The notes under the pieces were generated by a model. It was given only the letters and a program-made list of their open reading frames with translations, did no database searches and was not told where the DNA came from. From NCBI RefSeq assembly GCF_009762775.1, contig NZ_CP046401.1:3100001-3164000 (forward strand): DNA of 64,000 nucleotides, given 5' to 3'. Of this stretch, positions 45,484 to 55,725 are shown piece after piece; position 1 is the stretch's first letter; each line of letters begins with the position of its first letter. This DNA comes from Maribellus comscasis. Its GTDB lineage: Bacteria; Bacteroidota; Bacteroidia; Bacteroidales; Prolixibacteraceae. Both the position numbers and the translations under genes were made by a program.

Positions 45484-45503
45484 AGCCGGTAATATTACCG
45501 GCT
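45484..45503 (-). terminator. terminator after the Spy/CpxP-like gene
   Basis: A perfect self-complementary 20-mer (AGCCGGTAATATTACCGGCT) followed on the - strand by TTTTTTATTC. Confidence 0.8.
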
Positions 45504-45527
45504 CCTGAAGTGTTTAACGAATAAGTA

Positions 45528-46034
45528 TTATGATTTTTCAAACCGTTTCCTGTCCATTCTATCCATCCAGTTTCTTTTTCCAAAATCATGATGATAGTCC
45601 AGTTGTCTTTTTTTCATTTCATCATATTTTAGTAATTGTTCATCGGAGAGCATGCCCCGGACTTCCTGGTTGTGTTTTGCCATAATTTTAGCTATCTCAG
45701 CTTTTATATCCGAAATTTTTTCAATGTTTTTATAAATGGCATTCATATCCGGCTTTTCAACTGTACTTAACGTTTGTTGCCTGGCTTCGAGTTCTCCGAG
45801 TTCGTTTCTGAGCGGTTTTACCTGTTTTGCCATTTCCAAACGCATTTCTTTTAAAGTTTCTTTTTGTTCATCTGTAAAAAAACTTTGGTGTTCACCTCGC
45901 GGATTGATGTCGCGATCGATGCGCTCTCTATCCCATTTGCGAAAATCATTTTTCTGCTGTGGATTTTGTGCTGAAACATTAGCTGCAAGAAACATTGCAA
46001 CAATCATAAATAATCCTAAAACTTTAGTTTTCAT
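45528..46034 (-). CDS. Spy/CpxP-like periplasmic protein
   Basis: A 168-residue protein from the ATG at 46034 with a signal peptide (LGLFMIVAMFLAANVSAQ). The mature part is all-helical and charged, with FFTDEQKETLKEMR and MLSDEQLLKYDEMKKRQ, the paired LTxxQ-like motifs of the Spy/CpxP family. It could act as an envelope-stress chaperone or sensor. It sits upstream of the DUF2807 pair but is separated from it by a terminator. Confidence 0.72.
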   Translation of the reverse strand: MKTKVLGLFMIVAMFLAANVSAQNPQQKNDFRKWDRERIDRDINPRGEHQSFFTDEQKETLKEMRLEMAKQVKPLRNELGELEARQQTLSTVEKPDMNAIYKNIEKISDIKAEIAKIMAKHNQEVRGMLSDEQLLKYDEMKKRQLDYHHDFGKRNWMDRMDRKRFEKS

Positions 46035-46244
46035 AACTTCATCATTTAAATAAATAATCAATTGTTCTGTTTTCTGTTGTTTTTGACAACAATTACAACT
46101 TATGGTTTAATAGAAATCAGGTTTTAACTTTCGTTAACCCGAAACATAATTTTTTGAGCAATGTTATATTTTAAATTGCTGGTTTTAATTTATTTTAACG
46201 TAATGGAATCGGGCATTTGACGACGGATATCAGGTAAGTTTTTT

Positions 46245-46252
46245 TATTTTTG
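46245..46252 (+). promoter_or_regulatory. candidate -7 element for the S41 protease
   Basis: TATTTTTG matches TAnnTTTG, 57 bases before the ATG at 46310. An upstream TTTG is at 46216-46219, with 25 bases between. Confidence 0.4.
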
Positions 46253-46309
46253 ACGAATTATTGTTGTGAATTTCTGGATTTTAAATATTCAGAACAAAAA
46301 AAGAAAGAG

Positions 46310-47980
46310 ATGAATTGGAGAAAATTTTGGATAGGAACAGCCATCGTTGCTGTAATAGGGGTAGGCTTCTTTAGTTTCACCCAGGATCAGAAGAATTTTG
46401 AGATTGCTAAAAACCTGGATATTTACCACACTCTTTTCAGAGAGCTGAACATGTTTTATGTGGATGAAATTAGTCCAAATAAACTGGTAAAGGAAAGCAT
46501 CGACGATATGTTAATGTCGTTGGATCCTTATACAAATTATATTTCAGAAGACCAGATTGAGGACTTTCGTTTTATGACGACAGGTGAATATGCCGGTATT
46601 GGAGCCTTAATCGGGAAACAAAGCGGGAAAATTATTATTTCGGAGCCGTACGAAGATTTTCCAGCACAAAAATCAGGACTAAGAGCCGGAGACATCATAC
46701 TTGAAGTTGAAGGAAAATCAACAGAGGAAATGAATACAGAGGATGTAAGCAACCTGTTGAAAGGACCTGCAAATAAGCCGGTAAAAATAAAAATTCAGCG
46801 TCCGTACGAAAAGAAACCTTTTGAAGTTGATATCGTTCGTGAAAAGATTAGTATAGATGCAGTTCCGTATTATGGTATGCTGGATGAGAGTACCGCATAC
46901 ATTCGTCTTTCCAATTTCACTGCCAATTGTGGAAAGGACGTAAAAAATGCTTTTCTCGAATTAAAAAAGAATAAACCGGAATCGCTTATTCTTGATTTGC
47001 GATCAAATCCGGGCGGACTTCTTATGGAAGCAGTGAGAATTGTAAATATGTTTGTTCCCCAGGGAGAAGAAATTGTAAGTACAAGGGGAAAGGTAAAGCA
47101 GTGGGATAAAGTTTATAAAGCAACGGAAGCACCGCTCGACACTACCATAAATATTGCTGTTTTGGTTAATCGTAATTCAGCTTCGGCATCAGAGATCGTA
47201 GCCGGAGCAATCCAGGATTTGGATCGGGGAATAATTGTTGGAACACGTACTTTTGGAAAAGGACTGGTTCAAACAACCCGTGATTTGAGTTACAATACCA
47301 AATTAAAAGTTACTACTGCCAAATATTATATTCCGAGTGGCCGCTGTATTCAGGCTCTTGATTATTCTCACAGAAATGAGGATGGGAGTGTAGGACATAT
47401 TCCTGATTCTTTAATTTCTGAGTTTACTACTAAAAAAGGACGAAAAGTTTATGATGGTGGAGGTGTGGTCCCCGATTTGAAAATTGAACCGGAGGAGTTA
47501 AGCAACCTGAGCATTGCTCTGATAACCAACTTTATGGTGTTTGATTTTGCTACTAAATATTCAAGTGAGAACGAGTCAATTGCAGGGCCGGAAGACTTTG
47601 TAGTTAATGAAGATATTTATCAGCAGTTTGAAAATTTTGTTGAAGAAAATGATTTTGAATACGACTCGGAATCAAAAGAGCTTCTGGAAGAGTTAACGAA
47701 ATCGGCAAAAGATGAAAAATACTATAAACTTGCTGAAAAAGAATTTGCAGCGCTACAGGCAAAACTGGAACCCAATCTTGATAAAGATTTACGTGAATTT
47801 AGCGATGAAATTAAGGAGTTGATAGAAGATGAAATTGTTTCTCGTTATTATTACCAAAAAGGTTCGATTCGCGCTGCGATTAACGATGATAAGGGCATTA
47901 AAAAAGCAATTGAGGCTTTGGAGTCTCAAACAGCTTATGCTGCCTACTTTATGCCCGGAACAGTGATTAATATGAATTAA
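46310..47980 (+). CDS. C-terminal processing protease (S41, CtpA/Tsp)
   Basis: A 556-residue protease from the ATG at 46310, preceded by AAGAAAGAG. One N-terminal membrane helix (about 7-22) exports it to the periplasm. A PDZ domain (about 90-165, GEYAGIGALIG) recognises substrate C-termini. The catalytic pair is Ser292 in SASASEI and Lys317 in TFGKGLVQ, 25 residues apart as in Tsp. A long helical C-terminal domain follows. It trims or degrades envelope proteins. Confidence 0.95.
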   Translation: MNWRKFWIGTAIVAVIGVGFFSFTQDQKNFEIAKNLDIYHTLFRELNMFYVDEISPNKLVKESIDDMLMSLDPYTNYISEDQIEDFRFMTTGEYAGIGALIGKQSGKIIISEPYEDFPAQKSGLRAGDIILEVEGKSTEEMNTEDVSNLLKGPANKPVKIKIQRPYEKKPFEVDIVREKISIDAVPYYGMLDESTAYIRLSNFTANCGKDVKNAFLELKKNKPESLILDLRSNPGGLLMEAVRIVNMFVPQGEEIVSTRGKVKQWDKVYKATEAPLDTTINIAVLVNRNSASASEIVAGAIQDLDRGIIVGTRTFGKGLVQTTRDLSYNTKLKVTTAKYYIPSGRCIQALDYSHRNEDGSVGHIPDSLISEFTTKKGRKVYDGGGVVPDLKIEPEELSNLSIALITNFMVFDFATKYSSENESIAGPEDFVVNEDIYQQFENFVEENDFEYDSESKELLEELTKSAKDEKYYKLAEKEFAALQAKLEPNLDKDLREFSDEIKELIEDEIVSRYYYQKGSIRAAINDDKGIKKAIEALESQTAYAAYFMPGTVINMN

Positions 47981-48000
47981 GTCGGTAATAAAGTATTATA

Positions 48001-48034
48001 AAAAAAGAGGAGGGTTTTTGCCCTCCTCTTTTTT
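48001..48034. terminator. bidirectional terminator
   Basis: AAAAAAGAGGAGGG / CCCTCCTCTTTTTT, a perfect stem with A and T runs on both sides, between convergent genes. Confidence 0.9.
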
Positions 48035-48049
48035 GTATATTAATTTGTA

Positions 48050-51000
48050 TTATTCTGTCGGTTGTTGCATTTTGTTTGCCTTTGGAAGATTTCCGGTCCA
48101 TTTTTTAATCCGGTAATTAATTCGGATGGTTAGCATATACATTACCGGCGAAACCAGCAATGTAAGAAATGTTGCGAATGTTAATCCGAAAATTACTGTC
48201 CAGGACATTGGCCCCCAGAAAGCGACGCTTTCACCTCCGAGCGTCAATTGCGGGTCGAAGTGTGTGTATAATCTGAAAAAGTCGAAGTTCAACCCGATTG
48301 CCAAAGGCAGTAGTCCAAGAACTGTGGTTATTGCAGTTAACAAAACCGGACGCAGACGTGTTTTTCCTGCTTCAACCAAAGCGGCAACTTCCTCTTTAAC
48401 AGGCAGGAAAGCTCCCTCAGGTAAGCCCATCTCGTCTCGTTTACGCTGCCGCGTAATATCGATGTAGTCGATAAGTACAATCCCATTATTAACAACAATT
48501 CCTGCCAACGAGATAATCCCAATTCCCGTCATAATTACAACAAATTCCATTTTGAAAATTCCAAGCCCGAGGAAAACTCCAATCGTGCTGAAAATTACGG
48601 TAGCAATTATAATCGCCGGCCTGATAAAGGAATTGAATTGTGTTACCATGATAATCATAATAAGAGCCACTGCAATTAATAATGCGAATTCAAGGAATTC
48701 CATACTCTCAGCCTGCTCCTGCTGTTCCCCGGTAAACTCATAACTGTAACCGTTAGGCATTTCGTATTCCAGTAAAACCTGTCTTATCCGCTCGTTGATT
48801 TCATTTGCATTAAAACCTTCAACAACACCGGATGAAATTGTAATAACGCGTTTATTGTCAATCCGGCTGATTTTGTCATAGGTGGTTGAGTACTCGAAAT
48901 CAGCAACCGCAGAAATTGGAATACTATGGTCGTTTACCTGTATTTTCTGGTTCATTAATGTTGAAACATCATTCCTGTATTGTTCTTCAAGACGAATAAA
49001 GATATCGTATTCATCTTCACCATCTTTAAACTTGCTTGCTTCATATCCATACAAAGCGTTACGGAAGGCCATCCCAATCTCCTGTGTTGAAACTTCATAT
49101 AAACGAGCTTTTTCGCGGTCAACTTTTATCAGCATTTCGGGCTGGTTAACGTTGATATTCAGTTTTAGCTCGTCAATTCCCGGAATATCGTCATCTTCAA
49201 TCATGTTGACAAAATCGTCGGTTATTCGAATGAGTTCGTCAAATTCATCTCCCGAAACATCAATATTTATTGGGCTTCCTGTTGGTGGACCTTCTTCTTC
49301 TTTTTCAACATAAATGCGGGCACCTACAAATCCATCCAGGTTTTTGGAAATTTCCTGCATGATTTTACTGGTACTTAGCCCGTCGCGTAGTTTATACTCA
49401 ACAAACGAAATGGATGTCAGCGATTTGTTTGGACTTGATTCATTTTCAAACATTCCGCCCTTGCCAACACCAACATTTGTAGTAACCGATTTTACGACGT
49501 GCTCCACCGGTTTCAGCGTTTCTTTTACGATATCTTCAACTTCTCTGGAAACTTCGTCTGTTTTTTCAATCGATGTTCCAATCGGAAGTTCCATGGTTAC
49601 ATAAACGGTTTGCGGATCGGTGTCAGGGAAAAATACAACTCGTGGCTGACTTCCAAAATAAAACCCCATGGAAAAAATAAGAAGAATGATGGTGCCTCCA
49701 AAATAAACCAGAGGCCAGTAGCCGGTGAGTGCATGTCGCAATTGGCGGGTATAAATATTTTCCAGCCATACCAGAAATTTCTTCTGAAACCAGCGTGCAA
49801 GTGGGCGGAATGCCACGATATTCAAAGCCGTAAGTGCGGCAATGGTGATGAGGATATTTCCTAATAAGTAAATTTTTGCCAAATAAAATGGTATTGCAAT
49901 TATCGTTAGAATACCGGCATTTTTTAATCCACGTTTTACATTTGCTTTTCTGCTTATATCATCAATTTTTATAAAATTGGCGATAAATGGCGGGTTCAGT
50001 ATCAATGCAACAAAAAGCGATGAGGCCAACACCACAATCAGCGTTTTGGGCAAAATACTCATAAATTCACCAACAACTCCTTCCCACATAAGTAAAGGGA
50101 AAAATGCAGCAAGAGTTGTCATTGTAGATGAAATAATCGGGAATGCGATTTCGCTGACTCCCTTTTTGGTTGCTGCCATTTTGGAATAACCAATCGTATG
50201 CAGGCGGTACACGTTTTCAACCACAACAATAGCATTATCTACAAGCATTCCAAGGGCAAGAATTAGCGAATACAAAACCATTGAGTTGAGCGTGATTCCC
50301 GTCTGCTGCAGAATAACAAACGACAAAAACATCGAGAGCGGAATTGCCAATCCGGAAAATAGAGCATTTCTGAATCCAAGAAAAAGGAAGAGAATAAATG
50401 TAACCAATATCATTCCCAGAATAATGCTGTTTTCAAGGTTCGAGATGGTATCTTCAATATAGGTTGTTAACTCGTCGGTAACAACAACATCAAGGTTTTT
50501 GGGAACGTAACCCATTTCCTTTTGTTCGTCGATGGAAGCGAGTACTTTTTCAGAAGCATCAAGAATATTTTCTCCCGATTTTTTTGTAACCGAAAGTGTA
50601 ACTACCGGTTTGTCATTCAAGCGGGCAATTGTCGAACGTTCCTTGTAACCATCAACCACGGTTGCGATGTCGCGGATGTAAACAGGTTTACCGGAGTTTA
50701 CCTTGATAATTGTATTCGCTATCTGTTCAACATTTTTATAATCCCCTTCTGTCCGGATGATGCGTCGGGTTTGATCGGCAGTAAATTCGCCGGCTCCCAT
50801 TGTTAGGTTTTCAAATTGTATTGCAAGTGCAATATCGTCGAATGATAAACCAACGGCATCCAGCTTATAGGGATCTACATTAATCTGGATTTCTCTTTCT
50901 TCAATACCGCGGATATTTACTTCTGATATTTCCTTAAAGCTTTCAAATTCGTCCTGCAGAACTTCAGCATATTTTTTAAGATCCCGCATGCTGAAATCAC

Positions 51001-51481
51001 CGGAGATATTCACGTTCATAATCGGAAACTCCGAGAGATCAAAATCTGTGACGAGCGGATCGGAGTCCAGATCATCGGGCAATTCCGATTTTGATTTGTC
51101 GACACGATCTTTGGTATCCTGTAATGCCTGTTTTATGGTAACATCGGTATTGAATTCAATAAAAATGGTACTAACATCCTGGTACGATGCAGATGTAACG
51201 TCTTTGATTCCTTTCATCCCTTTCAATTCCTGCTCAATAGGCCTGGTAATCAGGTTTTCAATGTCTTCGGGTGAGTTTCCCGGGTAGATTGTTTGAACAA
51301 AAATATAGGGAACTACAATTTCGGGCATTGCTTCTCGCGGCATTTGGTTGTATGAAAACATCCCAAAAAATACGAGCAGCGCAGTAAAAATGTATACTGT
51401 AGTTTTATTCTTCAGGGCAAGATAGGTTGGTTTAAACTTGCGCTGAATATTTTGAATGTTTGATTCTTTTTCCTTAACCAT
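48050..51481 (-). CDS. RND efflux pump inner-membrane subunit (AcrB/HAE1-like)
   Basis: A 1143-residue resistance-nodulation-division transporter with 12 membrane helices and two large periplasmic loops. Marks include the N-terminal YNQMPREAMPEIVVPY, the helix-4 proton-relay LALGMLVDNAIVVVENVYR, and the second-half GIISLAGIVVNNGIVLIDYI. It exports drugs or other toxic compounds using the proton gradient. It is last in the operon tetR-tolC-adaptor-pump. Confidence 0.96.
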   Translation of the reverse strand: MVKEKESNIQNIQRKFKPTYLALKNKTTVYIFTALLVFFGMFSYNQMPREAMPEIVVPYIFVQTIYPGNSPEDIENLITRPIEQELKGMKGIKDVTSASYQDVSTIFIEFNTDVTIKQALQDTKDRVDKSKSELPDDLDSDPLVTDFDLSEFPIMNVNISGDFSMRDLKKYAEVLQDEFESFKEISEVNIRGIEEREIQINVDPYKLDAVGLSFDDIALAIQFENLTMGAGEFTADQTRRIIRTEGDYKNVEQIANTIIKVNSGKPVYIRDIATVVDGYKERSTIARLNDKPVVTLSVTKKSGENILDASEKVLASIDEQKEMGYVPKNLDVVVTDELTTYIEDTISNLENSIILGMILVTFILFLFLGFRNALFSGLAIPLSMFLSFVILQQTGITLNSMVLYSLILALGMLVDNAIVVVENVYRLHTIGYSKMAATKKGVSEIAFPIISSTMTTLAAFFPLLMWEGVVGEFMSILPKTLIVVLASSLFVALILNPPFIANFIKIDDISRKANVKRGLKNAGILTIIAIPFYLAKIYLLGNILITIAALTALNIVAFRPLARWFQKKFLVWLENIYTRQLRHALTGYWPLVYFGGTIILLIFSMGFYFGSQPRVVFFPDTDPQTVYVTMELPIGTSIEKTDEVSREVEDIVKETLKPVEHVVKSVTTNVGVGKGGMFENESSPNKSLTSISFVEYKLRDGLSTSKIMQEISKNLDGFVGARIYVEKEEEGPPTGSPINIDVSGDEFDELIRITDDFVNMIEDDDIPGIDELKLNINVNQPEMLIKVDREKARLYEVSTQEIGMAFRNALYGYEASKFKDGEDEYDIFIRLEEQYRNDVSTLMNQKIQVNDHSIPISAVADFEYSTTYDKISRIDNKRVITISSGVVEGFNANEINERIRQVLLEYEMPNGYSYEFTGEQQEQAESMEFLEFALLIAVALIMIIMVTQFNSFIRPAIIIATVIFSTIGVFLGLGIFKMEFVVIMTGIGIISLAGIVVNNGIVLIDYIDITRQRKRDEMGLPEGAFLPVKEEVAALVEAGKTRLRPVLLTAITTVLGLLPLAIGLNFDFFRLYTHFDPQLTLGGESVAFWGPMSWTVIFGLTFATFLTLLVSPVMYMLTIRINYRIKKWTGNLPKANKMQQPTE

Positions 51482-51512
51482 TTGAAATAATGTTAATGGT
51501 TTTTAATTTGGT

Positions 51513-52628
51513 TTAGTATTTGATTACCGAACCATCCATAATTTGATTGTAACCTTCGGATATGATTTTCATTCCGGGTTCCAGCCCCGAAACTACTTCA
51601 GTCATATTATTATTGGTTACACCGGTACTTACATACACCTTTTTTGCGATATCTTTTCCAGCGTTGTTTTCAGCGATGTAGGTATATTCACCACTAAAAT
51701 CTTCTTTTACAAAAAGCGTGGGCACAACAATGGCGTTTTCGGCAACATAATCGCGAATTTTAATTACGGCGCGAAGATTCGGCTTTATTTGTTTGTTTGA
51801 ATTGTTTACATCCAAACGTAACCGGAAAGTACGGCTGTTTGGATCTATAACGTTTCCGATTTGCCTGATTGGCGTTTCAATTTCCTTGTCGATTGCAGGG
51901 AAAAATACTTTTACCTTGTCACCGGTTTTTACTTTGGTGAGGTAAGCTTCAGAGATATCGGCATAAATTTTTACATTGTTGATGTTAACTACTTTTGCAA
52001 ATGGTGCCTGCGGACTTCCAATATCACCTTTTTCCTGAAATACTTCGTCAACTACTCCGTCAACCGGCGATTTTACTTCCGACATTTCAATCTGCGATTC
52101 AAGTCCCTCAATTTGTTTTTGCAAACTTTCCATATTTGTTTTTGCTTGCAAATACTGCATTTCGGAGCCAATATTTTGATCCCAAAGATTTTTTTGGCGC
52201 TTGTAATTGGTAGTGGCTAATTCAAGCTGCACATTCAGTTGATCGATTGAGCGCTGAAGAGTTTCTGTTTTTAGTTTAGCCAGTAATTCTCCTTTTGAAA
52301 CATGTTGGCCTTCTTTTACATAAACAGCTTCGATTACGCCCACTGATTCAGGGCTGACATTTATATCATATTCCGCTTCAACATTTCCGTTAACTTCAAT
52401 AAAATGTTCAAATTCTCTTTGTGAAAGTTCAGCCACCTCAACTTTTATTACTTCCTCTTCTTCAGCTGAAGCGAGTTCTTTTTCAAGCACTTCAATTTTT
52501 TGAGACAGCTCGTGCTGCTGTTGCTTGTATTTTTGCAGTTCCTGACGTTTTGCTTCAACATCATCAGTAGTGCTGCTGCATGATGCCAGTAGTGCTACTG
52601 CAAATAAACTTATTACTATCTTTTTCAT
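51513..52628 (-). CDS. RND adaptor (membrane fusion protein), lipoprotein
   Basis: A 371-residue periplasmic adaptor with a lipoprotein signal (MKKIVISLFAVALLASC, Cys17). It has a coiled-coil pair (about 25-60 and 125-185), a lipoyl-like domain (GVIEAVYVKEGQHVSKGELLAKL / KSPVDGVVDEVFQEKGD) and a beta-barrel. It links the inner-membrane pump to the TolC-type channel. It is 31 bases upstream of the pump gene. Confidence 0.95.
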   Translation of the reverse strand: MKKIVISLFAVALLASCSSTTDDVEAKRQELQKYKQQQHELSQKIEVLEKELASAEEEEVIKVEVAELSQREFEHFIEVNGNVEAEYDINVSPESVGVIEAVYVKEGQHVSKGELLAKLKTETLQRSIDQLNVQLELATTNYKRQKNLWDQNIGSEMQYLQAKTNMESLQKQIEGLESQIEMSEVKSPVDGVVDEVFQEKGDIGSPQAPFAKVVNINNVKIYADISEAYLTKVKTGDKVKVFFPAIDKEIETPIRQIGNVIDPNSRTFRLRLDVNNSNKQIKPNLRAVIKIRDYVAENAIVVPTLFVKEDFSGEYTYIAENNAGKDIAKKVYVSTGVTNNNMTEVVSGLEPGMKIISEGYNQIMDGSVIKY

Positions 52629-52661
52629 TATTGTTGTTTTTATTGTTTCTGATTTGTTTTG

Positions 52662-54044
52662 TTATAGTTTTCCGATTGCTTTTTTCAATTTCAGGTCGGC
52701 CTGGAGTACTTGCAGAGTGGAACTGATGTATGCGCCATGTGATTGAATGTATTGTGTTTCTATTTGCGACAATTCGGTGCTGCTTGTAATTCCATTGTTG
52801 AATTTTATTTTTGATTTGTCCAGAATTTTTTCTGCCAAATCACGGTTTTCAATGTCATTTTCCAGTTTCTCCACTGCTGATTCCATGTCGGCTTTGGCAG
52901 TTAAATAGTCTTTTTGAAGTGTCATTTCGGCCAAACGACGTTCGGTTGCCGCTTTATCCAAATCAATTTTTGCCTGTTGAACCTTAAACATTTTCTGTCC
53001 CGAATTAAAAATCGGAACGGAAAGTTGAAGTCCCAACATAGAAGAAGGAAACCATGAAACATCTGAGCTAAACACATTTGCATTATTCCCAAAAGTCATT
53101 TTTGAATAACTGTAGAAGCCACTTAGAGTAGGCAGATAAGCTGCTTTTTCAAGTTTTAGCAACTTTTCTGATACCTGGTAATTTGTATTCGCCAGTTTGT
53201 AATCAATGTGGCCGGAAATATCAAAACCATTGCCGTTGCGACTTGCCAGAATCGGATTGAGAAATTTTCTCACATCATCGGTAAGTTCAACTTCCTGTTC
53301 CATATCGTAGCCCATGGTGTATTTTAAAACCACTTTGGCAACCGTAATTTCACGGTCAGCTTTTAAAATTTCGTTTTCGGCATTTTTAACCATAAGTTGC
53401 ATCTGGTCAACATCTTGTTCTTCTCGAAAACCATTATCATAGTATGCTTTTGTTTCGGTGTACAACTTTTTGGTATTTTCCAGATTTTCTTCCATTACTT
53501 TTTTGTTTTCCAAGCCGATCAAAACCATATAGTAGGCCTGGGCAACCGCGTCCCGAATGTCAATCTCGGTTTTTTCGTGAGCCTGTTTGGCAAGGTTCAG
53601 ATAAATTTGCGAAGAACCAACCCCCACAATGTAGGAACCGTCAAAAATGAGCTGTGAGACTGTAACTCCAAAATTGGAATTATATTTAGGTGAAAAAGAA
53701 AGCGGGAATAATCCGTCGGCCGGTGTGTCGTCAGGAATCCCTAAGTCGGGCCAATATTCTTTTGGAATAATGGAGACCGGAAATGGTTGTACAGGGACTT
53801 TAACATTTTTTGTGTAATCAAAATTTCCCGAAACCTGAGGCAATCCAATGGTAATGGTTTTCCAAACCTCTTTTTGGGCTTTTGTTATGTCTTGCCTTGT
53901 GTTATGCAAAACATACGAGTTCTCCATCGCATATTGCTGGGCCTCTTCCAACGAAAATGAGCCCTGTTGAGTTTGGGCTGCGAGCGAAGAGGAAACCAGA
54001 AGAAATGCAAATAGTTTGAGTAATAATTTAGTTGTTTTCTTCAT
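52662..54044 (-). CDS. TolC family outer-membrane efflux channel
   Basis: A 460-residue protein with a signal peptide (LFAFLLVSSSLAAQ) and two copies of the OEP helix-strand unit (long coiled helices, LQLSVPIFNSGQKMFKVQQAKI). The trimer forms the outer-membrane exit duct of the pump. Its start overlaps the end of the tetR gene by 17 bases, so the regulator is the first gene of its own operon. Confidence 0.94.
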   Translation of the reverse strand: MKKTTKLLLKLFAFLLVSSSLAAQTQQGSFSLEEAQQYAMENSYVLHNTRQDITKAQKEVWKTITIGLPQVSGNFDYTKNVKVPVQPFPVSIIPKEYWPDLGIPDDTPADGLFPLSFSPKYNSNFGVTVSQLIFDGSYIVGVGSSQIYLNLAKQAHEKTEIDIRDAVAQAYYMVLIGLENKKVMEENLENTKKLYTETKAYYDNGFREEQDVDQMQLMVKNAENEILKADREITVAKVVLKYTMGYDMEQEVELTDDVRKFLNPILASRNGNGFDISGHIDYKLANTNYQVSEKLLKLEKAAYLPTLSGFYSYSKMTFGNNANVFSSDVSWFPSSMLGLQLSVPIFNSGQKMFKVQQAKIDLDKAATERRLAEMTLQKDYLTAKADMESAVEKLENDIENRDLAEKILDKSKIKFNNGITSSTELSQIETQYIQSHGAYISSTLQVLQADLKLKKAIGKL

Positions 54045-54654
54045 CCTTTGTTTTGTTTAATTGTTTTCTGTAGTATTTTATTCCTTTTTCGGTGCAAATG
54101 GCATGAATGTGATAATCCATCATTTTGTCAAAAAGTTCCAGGGTTGAGACTTCTTCGTCGGTGAAAAACTGATTTTCCGGATTCAATGTGCATAGAATTC
54201 TTCCTACCTGTAACTTTGCAACAACATCCGAGTCAATCTCAGACCGGAACAAACCGTCGTTAATTCCATCCTGGAGTATTTCTATGGTGTCATTATATAC
54301 ACGTTCCCGTTTAAACTTATGAACCTTTTTAAATAACTCGGGATATGTTTTTTTGAGTTCATATTCAAGATTATTGTTAAAATGTTTAATCATTTTGGCC
54401 ACATGTCTCCTGAGTGCAAAATAGCGGTCGATTGAATTCCCGGAGTCTTCGCTGTTGAGTTTAAAAACCGGATTTTTGAGATAATAATCGATAACCTGTG
54501 CAACGAGGTCTTCTTTGTCTTTAAAATATTGGTAAAGTGTTTTTTTTGAAATCCCAAATTCGGTGGCAACATCATCCATTGTTACTCCCCTGATTCCAAA
54601 TTTTAAGTAGAGATTTCCGACGTTTTTTAATATGTGTAATTTTTTTTCTTCCAT
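54028..54654 (-). CDS. TetR family transcriptional regulator of the efflux operon
   Basis: A 208-residue regulator from the ATG at 54654 (an ATG at 54672 adds six residues). The N-terminal TetR helix-turn-helix is clear: FGIRGVTMDDVATEFGISKKTLYQYFKDKEDL. The variable helical C-terminal domain should bind the inducer. Its position at the head of the tolC-adaptor-pump genes, with overlapping frames, points to autoregulated control of efflux. Confidence 0.93.
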   Translation of the reverse strand: MEEKKLHILKNVGNLYLKFGIRGVTMDDVATEFGISKKTLYQYFKDKEDLVAQVIDYYLKNPVFKLNSEDSGNSIDRYFALRRHVAKMIKHFNNNLEYELKKTYPELFKKVHKFKRERVYNDTIEILQDGINDGLFRSEIDSDVVAKLQVGRILCTLNPENQFFTDEEVSTLELFDKMMDYHIHAICTEKGIKYYRKQLNKTKDEENN

Positions 54655-54888
54655 GGCTTTATAAATCAACATAAACTCAGGAAACTTTTTTAGTACATTT
54701 CGTTTACATAGTTTGTATTTTTAACAATTTGACAACTGAAATGTTGAAATAGCCTGAACATTGTTTTCAGTTCAAAACTAGGAGTACAAAAAAAGTTTTC
54801 ACAGTTTGAATCGGTAAATGGCGAAATAGAGGTAACCAACAGCGATTTTTTTGTTACGGAAAGCGAAGTTTTTAGAATACAATCCGAT
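54655..54888. other. gene-poor spacer between tetR and ispD
   Basis: 234 bases upstream of tetR and downstream of ispD (both -). It should hold the efflux promoter and any TetR operator, but I could not identify a convincing inverted repeat. A + strand frame (54748-54909) is open but has no start codon. Confidence 0.4.
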
Positions 54889-55563
54889 TTATTGGTTTCG
54901 ATTTTTTAAAAATGCGCTGGCGATGATTAAATCCTGCGGGTAGGTAATTTTTATATTTTCACGGTTACCTTCCACCAGGTGTATTTTTTCACCTGCACTC
55001 TCCAGAGCCGATGAATCATCTGTAAAATTGGTGGTTTTTGATTCTTTATATGCTGTTTTAATTTTTTCAGCCTGAAAGGTTTGCGGTGTTTGTACCAGAA
55101 AATATTTTGAGCGGTTAACGGCCATATTTTGGTCATTTTCAACTTTTCTTACCGATTCGACGACCGGAATTACAGGTAATGCATTTCCTTTTTGCAAAGC
55201 TGTTTGGTAGCAGTTTTCAATGGTTACAGACGAAACCAGAGGACGCACGCCATCGTGAATAAAAACAATAGAATCATCGGAAACCAGTTTGAGCCCGTTT
55301 TGTACCGAATGAAAACGGGTTTCACCACCTGCTGCAAGTTCATGTTTTATGTTAAAGTTGTGTTTTTGGCATAATGTCTCCCAGTGGCTGAATTGGATTT
55401 TTGGTAACACAAGTACAAAAGTTATGTTTGAATCATAGGTTAAAAAGGCCTGGAAAGTATGGATTAATACGGGTTTACCCTGCAGGATTTCAAATTGTTT
55501 GGGAACATTACTGTTCATTCTTTTTCCACGTCCTCCTGCCACAATTAAGGCAACCTTTTTCAT
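54889..55563 (-). CDS. ispD: 2-C-methyl-D-erythritol 4-phosphate cytidylyltransferase
   Basis: The third MEP-pathway enzyme, joining CTP and MEP. The 224-residue protein starts MKKVALIVAGGRGKRMNSNVPKQF at the ATG at 55563 (CTP-binding GGRGKRM), and has HDGVRPLVS and the PVVESVRKV, QTPQTF and DDSSALE motifs. The upstream in-frame ATG at 55584 adds seven residues. It is not linked to dxs, which is at 17-19 kb. Confidence 0.95.
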   Translation of the reverse strand: MKKVALIVAGGRGKRMNSNVPKQFEILQGKPVLIHTFQAFLTYDSNITFVLVLPKIQFSHWETLCQKHNFNIKHELAAGGETRFHSVQNGLKLVSDDSIVFIHDGVRPLVSSVTIENCYQTALQKGNALPVIPVVESVRKVENDQNMAVNRSKYFLVQTPQTFQAEKIKTAYKESKTTNFTDDSSALESAGEKIHLVEGNRENIKITYPQDLIIASAFLKNRNQ

Positions 55564-55725
55564 TTTTTTGATTTTATGTTTCAATACAATCTAATTCTCA
55601 GTTTTTATAAAAAAACCGCGCAAATATAATTTTTGTAATGTTCAGAATTCGATTGTTATTTTTTAAGTTTACTAATCAATCAAACAAGATGTTTGTTGTA
55701 AAAGTAATTTAAATTCAATTTACCA

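Noticed and set aside
54748..54909. A 53-codon + strand open frame between tetR and ispD
   Set aside because: It has no start codon, no recognisable sequence, and its end overlaps the ispD 3' end on the other strand.
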